Assembly (NCBI GenBank): GCA_028551475.1
Contig: CM052356.1
Location: 4,722,001 to 4,786,000, forward strand
Length of the DNA: 64,000 bases
Origin: Casuarina equisetifolia
Lineage: Eukaryota > Streptophyta > Magnoliopsida > Fagales > Casuarinaceae
Direction of reading: 5' to 3'
Both the position numbers and the translations under genes were made by a program. How positions within the stretch are numbered: the first letter of the stretch is position 1; each line of letters opens with the position of its first letter. The notes under the pieces were generated by a model. It worked only from the letters and a program-made list of their open reading frames with translations. It made no database searches and was not told the DNA's origin. Below, piece after piece: positions 34,868 through 48,292 of the stretch.

Positions 34868-36671
34868 TGGTTTAGGTAAAAGTTTGTATCCAATTTTTAT
34901 TCTTTGAAAATTCCAATCAGTTTTGATATCTAACAGTCGTGTTGCCAACAAGTGGTTATGACCTTCACGGTCTGCCACCAAATTATTAATGTACTATGCA
35001 TATTTTTCATCAATGTGAGAGCAATTTTGGTTTGGTTTTCGTTGTTTAATTCTTTATTTTCTCTGGGTCTTCCAATCTCTTCTTTATTTCTTTTTTCATT
35101 TGATCTTTTCTCATTCACAAGCTTTGCAAGTAGGCATTGAAAAACTGCAATACTATTCTCAGAAACTTTAGATGTGAATGTATAAAGGCGAACAGAGTGT
35201 CAGTTGAAGGATCAAAAGAACCACCTTAACATTTGAGGTGGTTCGGGCCAAAAATGCCATCTTATGTTCCCCGACTGTGTTCCCATACAGAGTGCAATCT
35301 TTCCATTAAGAGCAAAACAACACAATGCTCTGAGTTCTCCATGAATCTTATGTTCTCCTTAGGTGTTCTTCCCGTCGTCGGTATGCTGATAGCTAGTGAT
35401 ATCCAGTTTTCTTTTGAAAAACACTGCACCGAAGTTATGAAACTTGCGTCATGGAATCATTAGTGTTGAGGGCTTATGTTAGCATGCGACAGACTCGGGG
35501 CTTATATGGGCCCGATTTGTGGATGATATTTGAACGAAATCATTTATAGTTAGCCAACCTGCTTAATGTTTACAGATTGTAACAAATAAAATAAAAAACA
35601 ATCCTATGTTTGAAATTTGAATCACGAAAAAGGTGACTCGCAGCAGGCTCAAGCTCATAAAAGTCTGAGTTGTGGATAATATTCAAATGAAATAATTTAT
35701 GAATGAGTTGTAGACAGTACTTAAATGAAATGATTTGTTATTAACTTATAACTTAAGTCTTTTGGCACAATAATTATAGATCATAACCCACTAATCTCAT
35801 AATGATCAAGCATCAAGTAATTTGATGCAATGGTTCTCCAAAGATCAAGCATTAAGTAAATTGAAGCAATAGTTCTCCAAAGATCAAGCACGAAGTAAAT
35901 TGAAGCAATGGTTCTCCAAAGATCAAGCATTAAGTAAATTGAAGGAATGGTTCTCCAAAGATCAAGCATTAAGTAAATTGAAGCAATGGTTCTCCAAAGA
36001 TCCAAGTACGAAGTAAATTGAAGCAATGGTTCTCCAAAGATCCAAGTACGAAGTAAATTGAAGCAATGGTTCTCCAAAGATCAAGCATTAAGTAAATTGA
36101 AGCAATGGTTCTCCGAAGAGTGGCATTCTTTCAAGTTACGTTGACAGAAGAAAACGGGAAAACTAGCTGCCATAGACAATGAAATTCTGAATCTTTTGGT
36201 TTTTCTCTTTCTTTGATCAAGAAAAGATATGGGGTTGGAATTGTGGAAGAGGAATAGGGTGTTTTGTTTTGCACTGTTCTTGAACCTGAAAACATCATAT
36301 TCTACTCCTCCAAAATAAGTTAACTTGCGATTTGGCAATGAGTTAGACTCAATTAGTATATAGTCTCTCCTCTAAGAATAGAATGAAGTGTAAGAGCTTG
36401 GAGCTCAAGACCCAAGACTTATACAACGAAACATTACCATTGGAAACAAACTACAGGATGGATTTCCTCAACAACATTGTGGTTCCATTATCTCAGCACT
36501 TTTACTACTCAGCTATTCCTATACAGGAGACTACGTCAGCCTCGGGAGCTTTACTTTTCTTGCAAGCAAGCATTTACAAGAAACACTGAAAACCGTGGAG
36601 GGAAAGAAAAAGGAAGTAAGGAGTATTACAATTGTATGCTGCTGATTTACAGTGTGTTTGCTTCAACTCAT
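34868..36671. other. Convergent interval between NOB1 and the LRR pseudokinase
   Basis: Holds both 3'UTRs and the minisatellite at 35804-36117. Short ORFs such as 35233-35463 show no family match that I recognise. Confidence 0.6.
35804..36117. repeat. Eight-copy 39-bp minisatellite
   Basis: The unit is GATCAAGCATTAAGTAAATT followed by GAAGCAATGGTTCTCCAAA. Six copies are 39 bp. Two neighbouring copies (near 36000 and 36040) are 40 bp with the variant GATCCAAGTACGAAG and are identical to each other, showing unit-by-unit duplication. There are no spacers. The minus strand stays open through the array because 39 is a multiple of three (repeat LDLWRTIASIYLM), but I do not think it is translated. 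Confidence 0.93.
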
Positions 36672-39600
36672 TTATGATGAAAGTGCAAGCTCTGCCCAAG
36701 CCAATGAAGACGCTTTGAAGTCAACCGATATCGAGAAATCGATTTTGCTCTCTAAAATGGTACACACTTCCTTCATCGATGGCCGCTTGCTTGGATCTGG
36801 ATGGATGCAAAGATTTACCACCTCACATATGACTTTGAGGTCGTCGTAACTGAAATGTTTCAACTCTGGATCCACCACATATGACATAACTTCTGGTAGT
36901 TCAAGATAGTCCTTAGCCTGCAGCAGAAGAAAGCTTCTAGTTATAAGACCACCTTTCGAAGTTTAATACATATTCATATTTCAGAAAGTTCCTTACCCAT
37001 TCTACTAGGCACCCTTTCTCCTTACAATATGGAGGTCTTCCACTTATTATCTCCAAAAGCAGCACGCCAAATGCATACACGTTGCCTTGGACATCGAGAT
37101 TGCGTGCTTCTATGGAATTTGGAAGAACACAGATAGCCCCTTGGTTGCCAATAGCACCTGAGTTCTTTTCTGATCTTTCAAGAATTGTCTTCCAACATTC
37201 AAAATCAACTAACTGCAGTTGTAACGAAGAATGTTCTCACAATTTGCTATGAGGTTTTGAAGCTTTATCATGACATATCATTACCAAACCACCATTACAC
37301 ATATGGCATTGGGAGTTGAGGCAATTGTAATTTTTCCAATTCTTTTCCAACAAGATAAAATTTAATAGCAAAAATGAAATAGCTTCGCACTTACCTTGGG
37401 GGAAAAATCTTCTGTGAGATATATGGCACTGGAACTCATTTCTGATATGGTAAATGGCGGCTCAAGTTCTGAGTGAAGATACCTGAGTCCACGTGCAACA
37501 CCAATAGCAATTTTCATTCGCCTAGTCCAAGAAAATTGGCATCCTTCTCCATCTGCAATATAATATAATTGCTCATATTTGATCCAGGGAAGCACAGAAT
37601 AGATTAAATGTTCCAGTGAAACAGGTTAAAGTAGAAAAGTATCACAACCAAGAAACTTGACTTACAATGTAGGTGTTCATACAATGTTCCATTTGATGCA
37701 TATTCAAAAACCAGCATCCTTGTAAATGGAGTGCTCTCCCTACAATAGCCAAGTAGTTTTCCGGCATTCTCGTGATTTAATCTTGACAAATCAGCCACCT
37801 GAATGACATCACAAGTAAAAAGATTCTTGAAATTTGGCTTTCTTCAATTTTCCCTCTCTTACATGCAGTCATTAGTATGTTTCATTAAATGATTTAGCCA
37901 GCAGTTTGCAGTGATAAATTGTACCTCTCTCTGATAATAGAGCTCAAGATAGCCCGTCCACTGCTCTTCTTTGATGCAGAGGGATATCACAGCAATTTCA
38001 GGCCCACCTTTTATTGTACCTTTGTAGACCACACTGTCTGGTGAGGAGCCAATGATATTGCTAAAGTCTTCACAGGCAACTTCTAGATCCTGTCGGCTGT
38101 ACACTGCTACATCTTTCAGCATTTCAGAATCTGTAAGAATAGGCCACCAAAATAACCAATTAATTTGTGACTAATAGACTTTTAGTGTTGAGGGATTGGT
38201 AATATAAAGTTAAAGAACCCAACCTACGCTTACAGCCAAATCGTCCTTTCCACTTGATGATTTCTTCCAGGGGATTATGATAGAAGATTTGCTATTGCAC
38301 TTCTGAAGAGCAGTAAAAATAGCTATCAGAAAGAGTGACCCCACCATGGTTCCTGTTGCTATTTCTAGACCTAAAAGCCAGGCAGGTTTTGATGCCCCCT
38401 GATGCTTGGATACAGACTCCGCTGGATGGTGCTTTGAATCACCTCCAGGATGGCTTTTGGCAGGTGAAGCGCCATCTACAAAATTAGAATGGTCACAGAT
38501 CCCATCATTTGAATGAATATTTAATGGCCCCAAACCACATAGTCTTCGAAAAATTGATTGGTCTATGGGTGAATGAATTTCAAATTTCAAATGCAGAAAC
38601 AAGAAGTGAGTCCACTTCTGGTGGGGAAATTTAGATAACCCCTTTTGTAATCCCAGATTGAGGTTTAATTGCATACTGAGATTATCTAAGAAATTGATCT
38701 TGCCAATACACTTAGAAATTGGGACCTACTGTTTACTGGAACTTATGTGCATCTAGACTTGTACCACTGGCATCTCATAAGGAAGATCTTGCCATACATA
38801 CCACATTGTGCAGTAGTACGCTGTTTGGGATCTTTGTTTTGGAGGCAGTTCCCTTGGAAGCTTGACCTGTATGAAAGATATCAAGTAAATGAAGATTTAC
38901 CATGCAAGAAGCAAGCATGAGAAAGGCTTAGCAAACGTACCTTGGAAGATACTCCAAGCACTTGGGGATGCTCCCGGCCAAGAAATTGTAAGAGAAATCT
39001 GCCACTATATACTGAGACGAGCGACAGAAGCCAGTTGAGTTTGACCTTGAGACAAACCTGAAGCAAACAGGACATAAAATCAAAACCATCAAGATGTTCA
39101 ACTTGACATGTAAAAGTAATCATAGGATGCCACTCAATAGCTTTGAATTGTCTTATTAAAGGCCAAATCTAAATGAAGCCCCAGAATCTCCCATTGACTT
39201 CTCTCCATGTCAGACTACCATGACTGAATATAAATTTCAAGATTCACATTCAAAAGGCACAACAGTATGTTGAAGATCTTAACTATTCTGTGCTAATAAT
39301 GGCTAAAAAATATGAAACCAGTAGCCTTCTGACACTTGCTTGACATAACGTTTATCCCAGCGTCCAATATTCAAATTAAATCACCACAAACAGTTACGCT
39401 AAATTTATAAAAATGATAAGTCAATCTAGTTGAATGTTATAAACGTTTTCATGGGACCAATGACTTTGAATGGAGTACACTTATTGTCTGGACAGTCTAT
39501 CAATCTATTAAATTGGGGAATTATAATACGTTTGTAACCATCTTCACACAACTTTCAAAAATGGGCACAAAATGCCTAACTCCGCATCCACAACTGCTTA

Positions 39601-41036
39601 TTGAAAATATGAATCTGCATGGTTAAATCAACCATTTCCATGGCAAGAACCTTCTACTTACTTTCCATTCCTGTCAGTTGAAAAGCCTAGATTTCCTGTA
39701 GCGGGAAGAGTTCCCTGAAGCTTATTCCTATCCAGCCAAATTTCCTGGAGATACCTTAAATTGCCAAGCTCAGGAGGTATCCTACCAGTCAGCCCATTTG
39801 ACTGAAGGTTTCTACAACAATAAAAGTTAATTCAGTCAGAGAAGCAAAGGGCTTTGCTGTCGATTGCCCAAAAGAAAATAAAAATAAAATAAAAGCAAAA
39901 TCATAGTACAATTTCTCAAGACTGCTCAAATTTCCAAGCTCCGGAGGAATTGGACCCGCGAGTTGATTCATTCCCAAATCCAAAACCTGAAGGTATTTCA
40001 ACGTGCCAAGTTCTTTAGGTATTATGCCAATTAGCTTGTTTCCATGTAGTATCCTACAAATCATTAGTACATGGAATTAACCTTCAACCACCACAGTGTC
40101 GAAAGAACAAAAAGAAGAAATTTCGGTTCCATATATATATATATATATATTTTCCTGACGCTGGAGAAAGCAGAAGCGTACAATTCTTGCAAGAAGGTGA
40201 GTTGCCCCAATTCTTGGGCAAGAAAGCCCCTCAAAGACGAGCCAGAAATGTTTCTGCAAAACAGATTCCATCATCGAATGGTTAGTTAGAATTAGCCGAA
40301 AGATACACGGATTATAACTAACATCAGATGGATTTAATTATGAAAAGAATACTTTAGGGCAGGGCACTTAGATAGGCACGTGAAATCTTACAGCTTTATA
40401 ACATGGTCTCGTTTCTCACTACAAGAAATGCCATTCCAGTCACAAGGATCTGGATCTAAGGTATTCCAGTCCGACAAAACCAGACGTGGGTCTTCGTATA
40501 TAGCTTCCTTGAAGGTTGTAAGTGCCTCAACTGTGCAAAGTCCAGCGTGCCCAGTTAGAGAATTTATTTGAAGGAGGGATCGAGTAATGAATGCAGTATT
40601 TGCCATGCAAATCTAGTACATATGTCAACAACAAAATCCAAGAATTACCCAAAACAGTAACTCATTGCGCATTGGTTCCTGAATTCCACAATCAAGATCA
40701 CAGTCCACTAAAGCTCCCTTTAGTAAGCACAGAATCTAAAGGACGGGGGAATTTTTACCCCACTCCAGAACTTAAAACTTTTTAGTTTCACATTCTAATC
40801 AAACTGGGTTTTTTTTCTCTAAATGAAGTTCAGACCACACACTGGCAACTTTCAGCTTCTCATCTTTCCCACATTTTCTCAGAAACCAAACGGATCTTAC
40901 CAAAAACAATGAAGATCTGAGAAAGGAAGTTACTAGAAAAAAGAGCCATACCTTCGTTTGATCCAAAGCAATCGCATTTCAAAGAAAGAAGCTCAGCTAT
41001 CAGAAACGAAAGTAGAAATGAACTATACGATCTCAT
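36672..41036 (-). CDS. LRR receptor-like pseudokinase (At1g63430/At5g41180 type)
   Basis: Thirteen exons on the minus strand: 41036-40952, 40530-40392, 40253-40182, 40053-39910, 39811-39662, 39057-38941, 38866-38802, 38475-38224, 38130-37925, 37798-37666, 37552-37395, 37212-36997, 36917-36672. Phases agree and give 660 residues. The order is signal peptide (MRSYSSFLLSFLIAELLSL), LRR N-cap with CDWNGISC, leucine-rich repeats split at 72/144-bp exon units, a linker, a membrane segment at about 291-314, and a kinase-like domain from about 360. That domain lacks the usual catalytic residues: the VAIK lysine is replaced in EIAVISL (386-392), HRD is replaced by FTISE (488-492), and DFG reads DFE (510-512). 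It should act as a plasma-membrane scaffold or co-receptor rather than an active kinase. The exon 8 donor is GTTGGG, weaker than usual. The specific ligand is unknown. Confidence 0.93.
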
Positions 41037-43578
41037 TTTCTCCTTACTTTTCCTCAAGAATTCAAGAACCCAGAAGGTCTCATCAAATGCCAACCCAAAA
41101 ACCAAGAAACAAGAGGAGAAGAAAACAAAAAAAAAAAAAAAACCCCACTTGATCGGAAATGTGGGGACTTTATGAAGAACAAAACCACCGAAGTTCAGGA
41201 CTTTAATACCCTAATCTACTAGTGAAGTGTAGGTTTAGGGATACGAAGATAGAAAAGAAATGGTAACTCCAAGAAAGAGACAGAAATCAAAGAAGCGACG
41301 GTAAAGGACTCTAATCCAAGATTTGACAACTTCCCACGAAAGCAAATCAGTTAATGAGTGGACAAGAAGTGTAGGATTGAATTTGAAAAACCCCAGGTTG
41401 TGGAATGAGACTTGGATTCAAAGAGAGGTTTGCTTCAACTAAAGGAGCCGAAACAAAGAAGGCAGACTCTCTGTAAAGCAAAGGAATTGCCTAATAAAAA
41501 AATGCCCGAGTATTTGGTTTTCTCTTTAAATAATAAATTCTATGATTAATATAGTTCGGCGTCACCGCACATTTTCTGGACAATGATTGCATTAACAGAG
41601 AGCCCTCAACTGCTTCTCGCGAGGAGAAGAGTTACTGTCTCCACCGCTTTTGCATGGATAAGATTTCTAATAGGTTCTTATTCAAATTAATTATCAAAGA
41701 AATAATTCTTAAACCGTATATTTTATTTTTCTTAAAATGAGATATGAGTTTTATTAAAATTCAGGTTGTGCTTTAATATTCTTATAGATATAGTTATTTG
41801 TGTACAAGACAAAAATACTATATTAGAAAAAAAATACTAAAGCAATGTTTAAAAATAAATAAGGACTCTATGACCTTGAACTAGTTTTTGGATTAGGCTT
41901 AATCCTTTTAACTTGATATTCAAGTTTAAGTTAAATACACTTCACATTGTATAATTAAAACTTAATGTCATTTTGTGTGTGGAGACATATATGCAGAATA
42001 AAAGTTATATATACACAGAAAAAAAATTCCTAAAGTGATGTTTAAAAAGAAAAAGAGATTTTTAATATTGAGTTAACTTTTAATTAAGCTTTTGAATATT
42101 TTAATTATTAATAATTTACATAAAAAGTAATATAATAATTTGAGTCGAATTACTTGTGGTGAAGGTATGTGTTACATATATGAATATTCAACCCTACATC
42201 GCTAATATATGACTTTCTCCAATATTACTAAAAATGCAAATTTTAGCTTAACTCTTTTTGCCCATAAATTTTCAACCATATTAAGTTTGTAAGGGTGAAA
42301 CCATCATTTTCATGTGATATCCTTATAATTAATGGCAGTGGGTTCTTTTGACGTGTAAAGTGAGAATATTGGACAACTGAGATGACTTTTAATGCCTTTT
42401 TGTATGATCTTTTGTGTAACACAAACTTGGCGTACAAGCATGTTCCTTTGATCTAAGCATGGTCGGCAGATTGATAAAGACTTCCTTCGTCAAGAAGGCA
42501 ACTTCAAGGGGAAAACTTACTTTTCACCTCGAATCCATGAAAATTATCTACAATTTCTTATTTTAAAGGAATTGTCTCAGTGTTTATAGATTTGGAAATA
42601 TAATTGAACATGAGATTTTCATTTCATATGATAAATCATCAATTTGGTTCATGAGTCCATTAGGGTTTATTAAAATATCTTACTTTCAAGGAAATGTTTT
42701 ATTACTCATAGATTTAGAATTTATGATTTTACAGATCTATGCATGATAATTTTTTTTCCCTTTTCATCATCTATTGGTGTAAATAGCATTAAGACCTTCT
42801 CTTTTCATCATCCAATGGTGTAAAAAGCATTAGGACCTTCTCTATTCATCCTATTTTTAAGTGAAAATAATTTTATATTTGATTCTTTATGCAAAAGCAG
42901 CTCCATTAAAGACTATCATGCAGACAACCTAAAAACACAAACTTAAACAATGAAATTGCTTTTTGATTATTTTAATGAAGCAATATGGCTTCCAACAGGG
43001 AAACCAATCACTTTAACTTGTCCATAAGAGCGCCAAAACTTATTCAAAATTATGTTTTTCAATACAATTTTGATCATCCAGAAATAAAAGATGCCACAAA
43101 TTAATGACGTTTTTATTTAAATATATAAAACGCCACTCCAACTTTTTCTTTTTTTTGTACCAAAAAGTCTACACATTAGAGAATCTCTAGTATTTATACA
43201 CGACCAATAATTGAAAGCACATTCCTTGTAGATTTCATGGTCCTTTTTCCCTTACAAGCATATAACGTCCAAGTTTGTAAAATGCAAATATATATTGTAA
43301 AAGGTTCTACAATTAGTAATTCAAATTTAGGGGAAGCAACTATAAGTCATCGTTTTAGGATATGATTAATCTGGGGTCCATTTTCTCATTGTAATCAGCA
43401 TGAGTCAATGGCATTTGCTTTTTTAGGCTGCATTTTCAAAATGCATCATGCACGACACAAAAAGCAAACCCCAGTACTGATGTTCATTGATTTCCTCTTG
43501 AATATCTTCCTGTAGCAAAGGAGCCAAAGCCAGTAATTTCAGACAGAATAGTCCAACCCCAGCAATCCTTTTTGCCGT
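41037..43578. other. Upstream region of the LRR pseudokinase and AT-rich spacer
   Basis: The receptor gene's promoter and leader lie here, with an A-rich tract at 41127-41145. From about 41800 the DNA is AT-rich with one member of the dispersed repeat also seen at 61.0 and 63.5 kb. A ~40-bp tandem duplication (TTTTCATCATC-A-TGGTGTAAA, then AGCATTA-GACCTTCTCT) lies near 42765-42850. No gene recognised. Confidence 0.5.
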
Positions 43579-44903
43579 TCAGTGAATGTTAGCAGCCTCC
43601 ATTGAAATAAAGACTTCAAAGTTGGACTTCCGCCTGAAAGTCGCATATTTTACAGCCTTCCTGCATTTCTCGATCTGGTCTGTACTTCTGGGCTGCAATG
43701 AAAAGATAGAAAAAGACGGCCAGCATCTTGGTGGATTTTTCTATATTGAAGCATGAAAACTATTTAATGGATTAGGTACAACGGTTTGGAAAGAATATAG
43801 TTCATTATGAAAGAGGCAAGTTGTTTAATCCTAGATAATTGTTTGTAGTGGTTTTTAATCCAATATATGAACCTTTTTGGTCTGTCTTTTTGGGTTTGGT
43901 AGTAGTGAATCTGTCACTGGAGAGAAGCAGACATAGGGGATTGTTTAAGCATGAAGGGTCCCCGCTGACCATGCTTCCAAGCAAGTCCCTTCAAAATTAA
44001 GAGTATATTTTAAGGAAGGAGGAGCCTCATGATTTCAACAAAGACTGCCGTGATTAGATCCGGTCTGTGCCAGCTGAGCCTGGTAATATTTCAACAGCTG
44101 AGCATGGAAGAGTCAAGAGGAGAATGAGTTTTGAGTTTTTTTTTTTTTAAATATTAGTTGTTTTATATTGTTAATTTAAATTAATTTTCTTCTTATATGT
44201 TTAAGTGCATATGTCTCTTTTAATGGTCAATTTTTAAGTATGATATCTTATTATAGATTAAACCACATGATTTTAATTTTATTATTTTATTCATCACTCA
44301 TTAACTAGTTATCTTATTCGAAAAAAACATGTTGAATAGTAGTAATTTCATATTATTACTATCATAGTATAATAATATTATTTTATGTTTAATTATTAGT
44401 TTTAAGATAATAAATTGAACCTATTCTAGTATTTTCAATATAATTCTACATGTCTCAGGAGACAAAGTTAGGCCCTCTGGGACCATACTTTTCAGGCTGA
44501 GATGATTTTTCTTTACTTTTACAAAGACTCATTTATATCCTTGTCGCAAAAGGGGCCGAGGATGGCACTCACTTCCTCTTCACTTTTCCTCAACACCAAG
44601 AACTCCCCAAAGGCCCCCCATGTTCTTGTATTCAATGAATTGTTATCATATAACACGATAAAACCCCCCTTCTCTGTGGATCCTGTTGCTGGTTTTCTGC
44701 ATTAGCAATATTATCCAGAATGGATAAGCAATTGCAGCTTTTGGCTCAAGAAAAAACAATAGAACAGAGAACATGCTGTGACTATAATCTATGAAAAGTC
44801 TTACACGCATGATCGAGTATCTATTGTCTGTCCCAACTCCGGTTTTCAGTGGGAAGTTAGATAATCTGTCCCAATCAACATAATCATTCATCAAAGAGCC
44901 TGC
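43579..44903 (-). CDS. Two orphan terminal exons of an unidentified gene (or remnant)
   Basis: Two coding-like blocks in matching phase on the minus strand. Block 1 (about 44903-44815) follows a TTGTTGCAG acceptor and ends at an ATGCGT|GTAAGA donor. It reads SLMNDYVDWDRLSNFPLKTG and then VGTDNRYSIMR. Block 2 (43692-43579) follows a CATTGCAG acceptor in phase 0 and ends at TGA after RSTDQIEKCRKAVKYATFRR and SNFEVFISMEAANIH. I do not recognise the family. An alternative last exon at about 44705-44646 would encode KTSNRIHREGGFYRVI. An upstream block at 45161-45111 (MYLPVANHDKHESYLIK, donor GTAAG) is on the same strand, but its phase does not fit block 1. This is either the 3' end of a real gene or a truncated copy. 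Confidence 0.4.
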
Positions 44904-45161
44904 AACAAATCTGAATGTTCAGCAGTTTCTGTTAAGCATTACAAAACAAAAGCAATGGTCACCATGATTTGTCTGAGAGTAGCGTGCTGCACTGGTTTTC
45001 TGGTTTCACCAATAAACAATCCAAAGCCTCTCAAGTCATGTCCCCAAAAGATGGGTGAGTGATGAGTGATGAGTGAAGGTTTCATTGTTGAAGTCTTAAA
45101 GCAGACTTACCTTAATCAAGTAGCTTTCGTGTTTATCATGGTTTGCCACAGGCAAGTACAT

Positions 45162-47500
45162 GCCAAACTCCTTGATTTTCTCAGATCAGAACAAAAGAGC
45201 TATCGGCAGTTGTTGTAGATGCTGACTATCGGTAATAGCAACTTTTCAACCAATTGTGAGTACCAAAATGGATAACCCTTTCATCACTTCTTCTAGTTCA
45301 TTCTTTGCATTATATTATTTTTACTTTAAAATCCATCATTTTAAGCCAACTTCTGCAGGGAGTTTTAAAGATTGTTATCCATTCTTGAACACATTTAAAT
45401 GTAAATTTGTTTTCGTAATTTGTAAGTTAAGTTTTTAAGCTTTCTTTATGCTTGCAAACACATACACATGGAGAAAACCCATTCTACCTAAACCATTTTG
45501 CATATTCTAATAACCACTAATTCAAGCTCATAAATTTTTCTCTCTAGTCACTAATTCATGCCCAAAATTTCTCAACCATATCATAATAATTACGGCAAAT
45601 AATCTAAGGATGACCTTGTTGGAATTTATAGGTTTAATTACCTAAAATTAAATTATCTATTTCCTTTTTAAACTACTTTATAAGAAGAACACCTTCTTTC
45701 ATGTTAAAAAAAAGAAAAGAAAACATCATTTTTTCTTTACCCACGAGTAAAAAGGAGTTATAGTAAAATACAAATTCCTGTATACTATGATAATTTTTGA
45801 TTTACAAAAATTAGACAATTTCTTCCTCCTTTTAACAGTAACACTATTTTCCCGGGAACAAAACCGTCTCTTCCCGGGAAACTGATAATTGTCCTGTCTT
45901 TAAACACTTACCCACCACAGTGGTTGCATATCTATCTCACATGTATGCAACTATGCCTTTGAATGCTTGTGTTTTGGCGACGACTTCATTAATGAAAGTG
46001 GTAGGTAATGACCATTTATTTCAAATTGGATCTATTCAAGGAGTAAAAGAGAAAAACTCCATTGGATACTCCTTTGAAGAAGAAAGAAATAAGAGAATAG
46101 TTCTTACCCTGTCAATATAAAAAGTCTCAGATTATTAAAAAAAAAAACACTTGTAATATATTTTATAAATTTAGATAATTCATTTTCTTAATAAAAAACA
46201 GAAGGATAATATTAGGATCCAACCCAGTTTTTTTAAAAAAAGCTAATTCACCATGGAAAGCTTGGAAAGGTGCTCCAATCGGTCAAGCATTAACCCTAAC
46301 TCCAGCCAGTTTTTCTGACAATAACCATAAAATTCATTCCGATCATCAGCCCTGGTGAAACCATTTAATTCTTGTACCTTTGCAAGACGGACTCAGAGCT
46401 GACCCACTTCCACTTGCGGCGAGATTGACGAAATCTGGGGACTATTCAAGAAACTTTAACTTTCTGTAGCAATGTGATTGTGGACCATCTTCTTCATGAT
46501 GGTTGGCCCCTTCAATGTGTTGGCGACCATGCCCAGAGATCGCAATCCAGGAGAAAGTGACTCGTGGTAACTTCATCAATTTCTTACATAACCAAAACCG
46601 AGAAAGATAAAAATTCTTGTCCAGGAGATAATTTTTTTTTATTTTATAAATTGAAAATTTCAAAACTAAATATAGAAGAACCTTTATATTAATAGAAACT
46701 TTAAACTTGCTTATGATATAAAAAAGGTCAAGTTTGACAAATCTCCAAATTAGTGGCTAGGATTTCTCTTTCAAGACCCAGCTGCATAACCTAATTGATA
46801 TTTGTTTTAACTTTACTATATAAGCCATAAGACATGTAAAACTATTCCTATATATAGTAAATTACAGCAATATTCCAGTTGCAGATATGATAATGACCAA
46901 GTTACCTAACTTAATAGTGTCCTAATGTGAAGAGTGTCGGCAAACGATTATGAGTTGTTTTTACTATATAAGTCTAAAGCTATCTTAAATAAAGATTGAG
47001 TCACTATTGTGCAACTACTATCTATGATTATAAAGGAGATTGCACTTGCAACGATCATTCCTTAAGATGAAACTGACTATCAAACTGATCATTCCTTTTC
47101 ACATGTGTTACATACAATATTTTAACAAATGGGTTGGTTATATGGGGTTTTACATTTAAAGTATGATATGTATGTGATATAAAAGATAAGCTGATGAACT
47201 ATTTTAAGTTACCATTCTGAGTCCTAGGAAATATGATTTTGAAGAGGTAGATGCAATTATTTTTGTCGGTGGAAAGGCAGGCAATGTAGTTGAGTGACAA
47301 AATGTAGTTTTCTTTGCAACGTTTGACTGGAAAATATGTTGTACGGTATCTAATTAATGCCCTCCAGGCGGGCAGCCAAGTTTGGTGGATAATCAATTAT
47401 TTTGTTTCATTTGGAAAATAATTTCATATTGCAGCTCTTCTGGATATTAATAATCTTGAAGACAGATATGAAGGAGTTGATTGTGAAAAACTTCTTTCTT
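45162..47500. other. Intergenic DNA, no recognised gene
   Basis: Mixed AT-rich sequence. The longest ORFs (45920-46120 plus, 46442-46663 minus) show no recognisable motif. A minus-strand segment at 46450-46560 has balanced composition and could be another gene scrap. Confidence 0.45.
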
Positions 47501-47509
47501 TCCTTGCAT

Positions 47510-48078
47510 AATGCTTTCTGGTAAATTCAGGCAGCTCAACTTGTTTACGGATTTTAAGTGAGACTAAAGAACCAGAGAGCTTTTGAACGCTTGCAGCCCA
47601 TTACTGTTATCAACTTGCCAAACCTGCAATATTGTAAGATGGTTCTTTATAGGCATATGGTCCTCAGCCCAAAAGCCCAGCAGTATCTACAGAGTCTGCT
47701 CCTAATAAAAGGTCGCTTTAAAGTTGAAGACGGGTGCTGTGGGTGCTACAGGACTTGGTTGTTGGCTCGGCTTCGACAACAGTGGCATTTTTTTCTTAAA
47801 AAGCAAGCACTTGGTGCAAGAATATTAACAATTTCGTTGTGGAGCTTAAAAGGGATGATTTAACCAAGTCTTTTGTTAGAAATGGAGGCCCATGAGAAAA
47901 CTTTGAACAAAACAATCTTAAAGGGGTCAGCGCACACTAATAAGGCACAGTTTACCCAGGTGCCTTGCCAATGCGGGACTGGTTCACAAACATCTTTCTT
48001 TCTGTTGCTGATAAACCTGAGCCTGTTTATCAAGACATTGGTGACATGTTGTTAGATTTTGAACCCTTGTACTCCTAA
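47510..48078 (+). pseudogene. Decayed, unidentified protein-coding remnant
   Basis: Several stretches look like former coding sequence, but they fall in different frames with stops between: AQLVYGF near 47530, AHYCYQLAKPAIL near 47595, QDLVVGSASTTVAFF near 47750, and NNFVVELKRDDLTK near 47830. A last clean segment of 44 codons (47944-48075) starts GTVYPGALPMRDWFTNIFLS, ends MLLDFEPLYS and is followed by TAA at 48076-48078. I cannot name the family. Several frameshifts make a working gene unlikely, although small introns could explain some of them. Confidence 0.4.
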
Positions 48079-48292
48079 AGAAATGAAACTCGTAGGCAGA
48101 TTCATCACTGCATGATGTTGTTTCGTGTTCTTTTGTTTAGTCTACTAGACAATCAAATAGTTTAAACATGTAAGTAACGTTATTCATTTTCCATCTATGG
48201 ACAAATCTTTTAGCTCTATGTTTGTATCAATTGTGATGGTCAAGTTTATAATTTAATCCGCAATTCCCGGTGAAAGAATTGAAAAAAAAAAG

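Noticed and set aside
35781..36117. CRISPR-like direct repeats or a repeat protein gene
   Set aside because: The repeats are contiguous with no spacers, in a plant nuclear context; the open frame is a by-product of a 39-bp period.
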